Shown: positions 58,761 through 64,000 of the stretch, one piece after another
Position numbering within the stretch: the stretch's first letter is position 1
Layout: each line of letters opens with the position of its first letter
NCBI RefSeq assembly: GCF_022343555.1
Contig: NZ_JAKQZH010000001.1
Coordinates: forward strand, 1,406,008-1,470,007
DNA: 64,000 nucleotides
DNA from: Marinobacter sp. C7
Lineage (GTDB): Bacteria; Pseudomonadota; Gammaproteobacteria; Pseudomonadales; Oleiphilaceae
Direction: 5' to 3'
Translations under genes and position numbers: made by a program
Notes under the pieces: model-generated
Told to the model about the DNA's origin: nothing
Databases searched by the model: none
The model's input: the letters and a program-made list of their open reading frames with translations, nothing else

Positions 58761-59450
58761 GTGGAGTCAGAACTTTCTGTATGGCATCTCATTTCAAATG
58801 CCGGGTTACTGGTACAGCTGGTCATGCTGTTGCTGGGATTGGCATCGGTGATTTCCTGGGCCCTGATCTTCCAGCGCCTTCAGGTATTTCGCAAGGCCAA
58901 GCGGGCGCAGGTGGAGTTTGAGGAGCGGTTCTGGTCCGGCATGGACCTCGGCCAGCTGTACCGGGAAGTAAACGCAGAGCCGACGCCGTTTTCCGGAGTG
59001 GAAGCGGTCTTCCGCGCCGGGTTCAAGGAGTTTTCCCGACTGCGTCAGCAGAGCCGGGATGCCGATGCCGTTATGGAAGGTACCCAGCGTGCAATGAGAG
59101 TCGCCTTCTCCCGCGAGCAGGAGCGTCTGGAAACCCACCTGCCATTTCTGGCAACGGTCGGTTCAACCAGCCCCTATGTGGGCCTGTTCGGTACCGTGTG
59201 GGGGATCATGAATTCGTTCCGGGGCCTCGCCCAGGTCCAGCAGGCAACTCTGGCAACGGTCGCGCCGGGTATTTCGGAAGCCCTGATTGCTACAGCCATG
59301 GGCCTGTTCGCCGCAATCCCGGCCGTTATTGCCTACAACCGCTTTTCGGCGATGTCCGACGCGCTGCTCAAGAATTACGAGACCTTCGCTGAGGAGTTCT
59401 CCAGCATTCTGCACCGTCGCGTGCATGCGAGCGAGCAGAGTGCTGCCTGA
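58761..59450 (+). CDS. tolQ: Tol-Pal system proton channel TolQ
   Basis: TolQ and TolR form the proton motor that energises TolA during outer-membrane constriction. The 229-residue protein starts at GTG 58761 behind GGAG. It has three membrane helices: about 13-37 (AGLLVQLVMLLLGLASVISWALIF), about 133-157 (GSTSPYVGLFGTVWGIMNSF) and about 170-195 (PGISEALIATAMGLFAAIPAVIAYN). The length matches E. coli TolQ (230). Confidence 0.97.
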   Translation: MESELSVWHLISNAGLLVQLVMLLLGLASVISWALIFQRLQVFRKAKRAQVEFEERFWSGMDLGQLYREVNAEPTPFSGVEAVFRAGFKEFSRLRQQSRDADAVMEGTQRAMRVAFSREQERLETHLPFLATVGSTSPYVGLFGTVWGIMNSFRGLAQVQQATLATVAPGISEALIATAMGLFAAIPAVIAYNRFSAMSDALLKNYETFAEEFSSILHRRVHASEQSAA

Positions 59451-59481
59451 TGAATGAACGCAACTGCCGGAGCCGGGTGAT

Positions 59482-59928
59482 ATGAAAGGCATGGGGATGA
59501 TGCCGCAGCAGCGGAAAAAACCGATGTCGGAAATCAACGTAGTTCCTTACATCGACGTGATGCTGGTGCTGCTGGTGATTTTCATGGTGACCGCGCCGAT
59601 GCTGACCCAGGGCGTGAAAGTGGACTTGCCGGAAACCACATCGGATCCCATTCAGTCTGACAAGGATGTGGAGTCGATAGTGGTGTCGGTGGACACCAAC
59701 GGTGCCTACTACATGGAAATCGGCGATGATAGCAGCGATCCCATGTCCCTGGGAGATGTGCGGGAGCGGGTAGCGAAAATCCTGTCCCAGCGCCCGAACG
59801 GCGAGGTGTTGGTGCGCGGTGACGAGCATGTGGAGTATGGCACGGTCGTGCGTCTGATGGCGGAGTTGCAGGGGGCCGGTGCCACCAGTATCGGTTTGAT
59901 CACCGAACCATCCCCGGATGACAAGTGA
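59482..59928 (+). CDS. tolR: Tol-Pal system protein TolR
   Basis: A 148-residue partner of TolQ. One transmembrane helix (about 18-40, PYIDVMLVLLVIFMVTAPML) carries the proton-path aspartate D25, equivalent to D23 of E. coli. A periplasmic dimer domain follows. GGGTGAT precedes the ATG. It resembles the ExbD protein at 29.5 kb in layout, showing two separate motors of this type in the window. Confidence 0.96.
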   Translation: MKGMGMMPQQRKKPMSEINVVPYIDVMLVLLVIFMVTAPMLTQGVKVDLPETTSDPIQSDKDVESIVVSVDTNGAYYMEIGDDSSDPMSLGDVRERVAKILSQRPNGEVLVRGDEHVEYGTVVRLMAELQGAGATSIGLITEPSPDDK

Positions 59929-59950
59929 GCCAGGAACGCGCGGAGCTGTT

Positions 59951-60967
59951 GTGAAGAATAAGGATCGCAGGGTAATAAGTACCGGTACGCCGCCATGGAA
60001 ATCTCCGGTTGCGTTGTCGGTGTTGCTGCACCTGCTCATCGTAGTTGTGGCGTTGGCGGGCTGGTCCTGGACCAACCCTGTTGACGAGCCGCCACCCCGC
60101 AGTATTTCGGCGCGGCTTATCACCCAGCAACAGCCAAAGCCAAGCCCGGTGGTGGAGCCCGACGACCAGCCGGATAGGGATCAGCGGCGCCAGGCCGAAG
60201 AAGAGCGTAAAAAGGCTGCGGCGGAGGCGGAGCGCCGCCGAAAGGAAGAAGAGGCGCGCAGGATAGCGGAGAAAAAGGCGCAGGAAGAGGAGGCCCGTCG
60301 AAAGGCCGAGCAAGAGCGCAAGAAACAGGAAGCCCTGGCGCGGGAGCGTGAAGAGGCCAAAGCCCGGGAAGCCGCGCGGCAGAAAGCCGAGGCGGAAGCC
60401 AGGGAGCGCGAGCGACAGAAAGCCGAGGAGGAGCGCAAGCGCAAGGAAGAGGAGCGCAAGAAAGCCGAGGAAGAGCAGCGGCGACTGGAAGAGCAGCGCA
60501 GGCAGGAAGAAGCCGAACGCCGCCGGAAGGAAGAAGAGGCCCGCAAGGAAGCCGAGCGTCGGCTGAAGGAGCAACAGCTGGAAGCTCTCGCGGAGGAGGC
60601 CAGCAAGGCGAAGGCTGAAGAGGCGCGTCGACAACAGCAGGCTGCGGCGGCTCGCGCAAAAGAAGCACAGATGCTGTCCGAAAGCGAAAAATACCAGGGG
60701 CTGATCCGTGAGCGGCTCAGTCAGGCATGGTATCCACCGTCTTCGGCGACGGAAGAAATGACCGCCCGGCTGCAGATAACGCTGCTACCGACCGGGGAGC
60801 TGGCAAGTGTCAGGCTGGTTAGCAGCAGCGGTAACACCGCGTTCGATAACTCGGCACTGAGTGCGGTACGCTCATTGAACCGTTACCCGATACCGGATGA
60901 CAGGGAAACCTTCGAGCGTTATTTCCGTCAGTTTACTATTGAGTTCAACCCGCGCCGGTTGAGATAA
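59951..60967 (+). CDS. tolA: Tol-Pal system protein TolA
   Basis: TolA spans the periplasm between TolQR and Pal/TolB. I chose GTG 59951 (338 residues, [11 protein letters not shown]) because GGAG lies seven bases upstream; ATG 59918, inside tolR, would add 11 residues but has no ribosome site. An N-terminal membrane anchor (about 15-40, [19 protein letters not shown]) is followed by a very long Lys/Arg/Glu/Ala-rich helical rod (about 75-240). The C-terminal domain (about 245-338) contains [16 protein letters not shown]. Confidence 0.95.
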   Translation: MKNKDRRVISTGTPPWKSPVALSVLLHLLIVVVALAGWSWTNPVDEPPPRSISARLITQQQPKPSPVVEPDDQPDRDQRRQAEEERKKAAAEAERRRKEEEARRIAEKKAQEEEARRKAEQERKKQEALAREREEAKAREAARQKAEAEARERERQKAEEERKRKEEERKKAEEEQRRLEEQRRQEEAERRRKEEEARKEAERRLKEQQLEALAEEASKAKAEEARRQQQAAAARAKEAQMLSESEKYQGLIRERLSQAWYPPSSATEEMTARLQITLLPTGELASVRLVSSSGNTAFDNSALSAVRSLNRYPIPDDRETFERYFRQFTIEFNPRRLR

Positions 60968-60983
60968 GGAAGCAGGAAGGATC

Positions 60984-62297
60984 ATGACAAAGCGGACCTG
61001 GACGACTTCATACCAAACCGTGGCCGCAGCGCTGGTTGCCCTGATCATGCTGGCAACCGGGGCGCGGGCCGAGCTGCTTATTCGCATTACGGAAGGAGCC
61101 GATGCCGCCCTCCCGATTTCCGTTGTTCCCTTTGCGGAGAACGGAGCGATTCCACCCGGAGACAAGGTGGCCAACATCGTGCGGGACGATCTGGCGATGA
61201 GCGGGGAGTTCCGCCCCCTACCGGCGGAGAAAATGCTGAGCCTGCCCTCCCGTCGTGAGGAAGTGTACTTTCGGGACTGGCGCATGCTTGGCCAGCGCTA
61301 TGTGCTGGTCGGTGAGCTTAGCCGCAACGGTGACAGGGTCGTTGCGCGGTACGAGTTATTCGATGTGAACCAGGAGAAGCGTATTCTCGGTGAAACTGCG
61401 GCCGCGTCGGTGAATGGCCTGCGTACCCTTGGCCATCACATCAGTGACAAGGTTTACGAGGCCATAACCGGCGTGCCGGGAGCTTTTTCCACCAAGCTGG
61501 CCTACGTCACACTTGACAGTTTCAAGGGCAAACCCCGCTACCGCCTGCAGGTGAGCGATGTGGACGGCAAGCGTGCCCGGATCCGGCTCGAGAGCCAGGA
61601 GCCGATCCTGTCCCCGGCCTGGTCTCCTGATGGCAAGCGGCTGGCGTACGTGTCCTTCGAAACAGGCAAGCCGGCAATCTACGTTCATGAGTTGTCTTCC
61701 GGCCAGCGCACCAAGGTAGCTGACTTCAGTGGCCTCAATTCCGCGCCGGCCTGGTCTGAGGATGGGCGCTCACTCCTGATGACGCTCTCGAAGGACGGCA
61801 ACGCCGAAGTGTACCGGATGGATCTGGCGAGCAGGGAACTGACCAAGCTCACCAATCACTGGGCAATTGATACCGAGGCGACGTATGACCACACGGGTGA
61901 CGGCATCTTCTTTACCTCCGACCGTTCCGGCGGGCCACAGATCTACCATATGAAAACACCCGGGGCAGAGCCCCGCCGGATCACTTTTGGCAGTCGCTAC
62001 AATGCGCGGCCACGGCCGGATAACTCCGGGGATTACGTGTATTACGTGCACCAGAGAAACAGTGCGTTCCACATTGCCAGAACCAATCTCAAGAATGGTG
62101 AGGAGACGGTGTTGACCCGGACCGAATCCGACGAATCACCGAGCGTATCACCCAACGGTCGCATGCTGATCTATGCCACCAAACAGAGTGGAACCAGCGT
62201 GTTGACCGTGATCTCTGCCGATGGCGGTGCGGCGTACAGCCTGCCGGCATCGCAAGGGGATGTCCGTGAACCGGCCTGGGGCCCCATCGTCAAGTGA
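60984..62297 (+). CDS. tolB: Tol-Pal system periplasmic protein TolB
   Basis: TolB is a periplasmic protein that binds Pal and TolA. The 437-residue precursor has a signal peptide (about 1-30, [17 protein letters not shown]), an N-terminal domain (about 31-165) and a six-bladed propeller with repeated blocks such as [24 protein letters not shown] and [11 protein letters not shown]. The length matches E. coli TolB (430). It lies 16 bp after tolA. Confidence 0.97.
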   Translation: MTKRTWTTSYQTVAAALVALIMLATGARAELLIRITEGADAALPISVVPFAENGAIPPGDKVANIVRDDLAMSGEFRPLPAEKMLSLPSRREEVYFRDWRMLGQRYVLVGELSRNGDRVVARYELFDVNQEKRILGETAAASVNGLRTLGHHISDKVYEAITGVPGAFSTKLAYVTLDSFKGKPRYRLQVSDVDGKRARIRLESQEPILSPAWSPDGKRLAYVSFETGKPAIYVHELSSGQRTKVADFSGLNSAPAWSEDGRSLLMTLSKDGNAEVYRMDLASRELTKLTNHWAIDTEATYDHTGDGIFFTSDRSGGPQIYHMKTPGAEPRRITFGSRYNARPRPDNSGDYVYYVHQRNSAFHIARTNLKNGEETVLTRTESDESPSVSPNGRMLIYATKQSGTSVLTVISADGGAAYSLPASQGDVREPAWGPIVK

Positions 62298-62353
62298 GCG
62301 CCCCGGGTCTTCGAACTCAATCAATAAACTGAAGCCACTGAAAGGAAATGAAC

Positions 62354-62920
62354 ATGAAACTGTCTATGCACACCAAAGTTCTCGCCATGCTGCTTTCTGC
62401 AGGCCTGTTTGCCGGTTGTAGCTCCACCGGTGAGACCATGGATGAGGGTGCCTATGGTTCCGACGTTGCGCCTGTAGATCAGGATGGCTCCACCGTCTAC
62501 GGCGGTGACGACGAGGGCGGCGTTTCCTCTTCCGCGCTGACCGAAGAAGAGCGCATGGCTGCCGAGGAGCGCGCCAAGATGGAAGCGCTGCGTGACATCA
62601 CTACCTTCTACTTCGATTTTGATACCGCCGAGATCAAGCCCGAAGCCCGTGACGTCCTGGTGGCCCATGCCCAGTACCTCGCGAACAACCCCGGCCAGAA
62701 TGTTCGTCTGGAAGGTCACGCGGATGAGCGTGGTACCAAAGAATACAACCTGGCCCTGGGCGAGCGTCGTGCCAATGCCGTACAGCGCTTCCTGATCGTC
62801 AATGGTGCTTCACGTGGCCAGATTGAAACCGTAAGCTATGGTGAAGAGAAGCCGGCGGTCATGGGCTCCTCAGAGAGTGCCTGGGCACAGAACCGTCGGG
62901 TAGAACTGGTTTTTGATTAA
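62354..62920 (+). CDS. pal: Peptidoglycan-associated lipoprotein Pal
   Basis: Pal is an outer-membrane lipoprotein that binds peptidoglycan. The start at 62354 gives better spacing to AAAGGA than the ATG at 62348. The signal peptide ends in the lipobox LFAGC, with the lipidated cysteine at residue 21. A Ser/Asp/Gly-rich linker precedes the OmpA-like domain (about 80-188), with VRLEGHADERGTKEYNLALGERRANAV, the diaminopimelate-binding region. It lies between tolB and cpoB. Confidence 0.97.
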   Translation: MKLSMHTKVLAMLLSAGLFAGCSSTGETMDEGAYGSDVAPVDQDGSTVYGGDDEGGVSSSALTEEERMAAEERAKMEALRDITTFYFDFDTAEIKPEARDVLVAHAQYLANNPGQNVRLEGHADERGTKEYNLALGERRANAVQRFLIVNGASRGQIETVSYGEEKPAVMGSSESAWAQNRRVELVFD

Positions 62921-62950
62921 ACCGCGAACTGACACAGATCGGGTGTATCC

Positions 62951-63700
62951 ATGAGAAAACGGCTCGTGGCGTTAATGCTGGTTCCGCTTGCGCTCGCGCA
63001 GGTGGGGCCGGTACAGGCGCAGTCTTCCACGTCGGCGCAGCGGAGTTCCGCTGGCAACCAGGCGACCGCTGAGTTGTTCTATATGATTCAGCAGCTCCAG
63101 CAGGAGGTGCGCAGGTTGCAGGGCCAGGTGGAAGAACAGCAGCATATGATCACCCGGTTGCAGGAGCAGGGCCGCGATCGTTATATCGATCTGGACCAGC
63201 GCATCCTTGATCTCTCGGAAAAGATGGCGAGCAAGCCGGAGCCGGCAACTGCTTCGCCGTCTCCGTCGGGGGGTGGCGATACTCAGGCGGTGGAAACCCG
63301 CGAATATCGCCAGCCCGGCCCCGAGGAGCGCAAAGCCTACAACGAGATCCAGGATCTCATCCGGAACCAGAAAGCCTATGATGAGGCCATTACCCGCCTG
63401 TACGAGTTTATCGACAAATATCCCGAAGGGGACCTGACGGTGAATGCGTATTACTGGCTGGGGGAAGTCTATCTGGTCAAGCCCCAACTGGAGCAGGCCA
63501 AGCAGGCTTTCACCATTGTGGCGACCCGTTTCCCGGATCATCGCAAGGCGCCGGATGCTGTTTACAAGCTGGGTGTGACTCTGGATCGGCTGGGAGAATC
63601 GGAAGAGGCTCGCCGGCGGATGCAGAGCGTTCTTGATGATTATCCGAACAGCGGCGCCGCGGAGCTTGCGAAGAAGTTCCTGTCTTCCGCAAATGGTTAA
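62951..63700 (+). CDS. cpoB: Cell division coordinator CpoB (YbgF)
   Basis: CpoB links TolA to PBP1B, coordinating outer-membrane constriction with septal peptidoglycan synthesis. The 249-residue precursor has a signal peptide (about 1-24, LVALMLVPLALAQVGPVQA), a trimerising coiled coil (about 42-95), a proline/serine-rich linker and a TPR domain (about 125-245) with AYNEIQDLIRNQKAYDEAITRLYEFI. It ends the tol-pal cluster, 83 bp before the tRNA-Lys genes. Confidence 0.95.
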   Translation: MRKRLVALMLVPLALAQVGPVQAQSSTSAQRSSAGNQATAELFYMIQQLQQEVRRLQGQVEEQQHMITRLQEQGRDRYIDLDQRILDLSEKMASKPEPATASPSPSGGGDTQAVETREYRQPGPEERKAYNEIQDLIRNQKAYDEAITRLYEFIDKYPEGDLTVNAYYWLGEVYLVKPQLEQAKQAFTIVATRFPDHRKAPDAVYKLGVTLDRLGESEEARRRMQSVLDDYPNSGAAELAKKFLSSANG

Positions 63701-63742
63701 TCCGGCTCAGGAAAAAAATCCGGGGATTACTCGAAAAAGGGG

Positions 63743-63770
63743 TTGATCACCGGAAAAATATCAGTACTAT
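63743..63770 (+). promoter_or_regulatory. Promoter of the tRNA-Lys pair
   Basis: TTGATC (63743-63748) and TACTAT (63765-63770) are 16 bp apart, followed by the GC-rich discriminator GCGCC. That is typical of stringently controlled tRNA promoters. Transcription should start near 63778, a few bases before the first tRNA. Confidence 0.65.
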
Positions 63771-63783
63771 ATGCGCCTCGTTT

Positions 63784-63859
63784 GGGTCGTTAGCTCAGTT
63801 GGTAGAGCAGTTGGCTTTTAACCAATTGGTCGAAGGTTCGAATCCTTCACGACCCACCA
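63784..63859 (+). tRNA. tRNA-Lys (UUU), copy 1
   Basis: A 76 nt cloverleaf with acceptor GGGTCGT pairing with ACGACCC, D-loop AGTTGGTAGA, anticodon loop CTTTTAA with TTT anticodon, T-loop GGTTCGAATCC and an encoded CCA end. The wobble U34 is a substrate of MnmA, encoded in this window. Confidence 0.98.
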
Positions 63860-63896
63860 AATTCCGGGTACCGTTCGTTTGAGCTCGGGCGGTATC

Positions 63897-63914
63897 GACC
63901 AGCAAAAGCTGGTC
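63897..63914 (+). other. Hairpin in the spacer between the two tRNA-Lys genes
   Basis: GACCAGC (63897-63903) pairs with GCTGGTC (63908-63914) around loop AAAA. It sits in the 64 bp spacer and, with no T run, is more likely an RNA-processing signal than a terminator. Confidence 0.5.
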
Positions 63915-63923
63915 ACCAGTCAA

Positions 63924-63999
63924 GGGTCGTTAGCTCAGTTGGTAGAGCAGTTGGCTTTTAACCAATTGGTCGAAGGTTCGAATCCTTCACGACCCACCA
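63924..63999 (+). tRNA. tRNA-Lys (UUU), copy 2
   Basis: Identical in all 76 positions to the copy at 63784, including the encoded CCA. No separate promoter is evident, so both are probably cut from one precursor. Further copies may follow beyond the window edge. Confidence 0.98.
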
Positions 64000-64000
64000 A

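Overview
The window is a 64 kb stretch of GC-rich chromosomal core genome from a gammaproteobacterium. The best match by gene content, protein sequence and gene order is a marine Marinobacter-like organism related to Pseudomonas. That placement is inference from remembered family sequences and synteny; no search was run. I see no prophage, integrase, insertion sequence, CRISPR array or toxin-antitoxin pair. Coding density is high, and every gene looks intact except htpX, which is cut by the left edge.

Layout. (1) 1-7.3 kb: stress and signalling genes. htpX, a small unknown gene and alaA lie on the minus strand, followed by glutathione peroxidase and an OhrR/OspR-type peroxide sensor with a near-ideal palindromic operator, then a SagS-like hybrid kinase and a LysR regulator. 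(2) 7.3-13.8 kb: an RNA and ribosome modification and purine block on the minus strand (GNAT protein, roxA, purB, hflD, mnmA, nudJ, rluE), in nearly the E. coli order. (3) 14-20 kb: the N-degron pathway (clpS, clpA, bpt, aat) with cspD, infA and trxB. (4) 20-23.6 kb: an orphan MoxR ATPase behind the agmatine-to-putrescine genes aguA and aguB, and a small exported protein. (5) 23.8-35.3 kb: envelope biogenesis on the plus strand (lolC/F, lolD, comEC, exbB, exbD, msbA, lpxK, ycaR, kdsB, a low-molecular-weight phosphatase, murB), with a DUF2062 gene on the minus strand. (6) 35.3-44.1 kb: proS, TetR and Lrp regulators, leuA, cspA, prpE and xseA. (7) 44.2-52.4 kb: guaB and guaA, a phosphoribosyltransferase-hydrolase pair, tadA, galE, ugd and a HIT protein. 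(8) 52.4-64 kb: fabR, a long palindromic repeat in the probable aspS leader, aspS, yebC, ruvCAB, ybgC, tolQRAB, pal, cpoB and two identical tRNA-Lys genes.

How the genes work together. LolCD, MsbA/LpxK/KdsB, MurB and Tol-Pal/CpoB cover lipoprotein release, lipid A and Kdo supply, peptidoglycan precursor synthesis and outer-membrane constriction. Bpt and Aat add destabilising residues to proteins that ClpS hands to ClpA. GuaB, GuaA and PurB serve purine synthesis. AspRS carries the two residues linked to non-discriminating enzymes, which suggests that Asn-tRNA is made through GatCAB.

I found no clearly undescribed multi-gene system. The most useful leads are the palindromic repeat in the probable aspS leader, the OspR operator, the orphan moxR linked to aguAB, the single Lol permease gene, the degenerate receiver domain in the hybrid kinase, and a strong unexplained hairpin between prpE and cspA.
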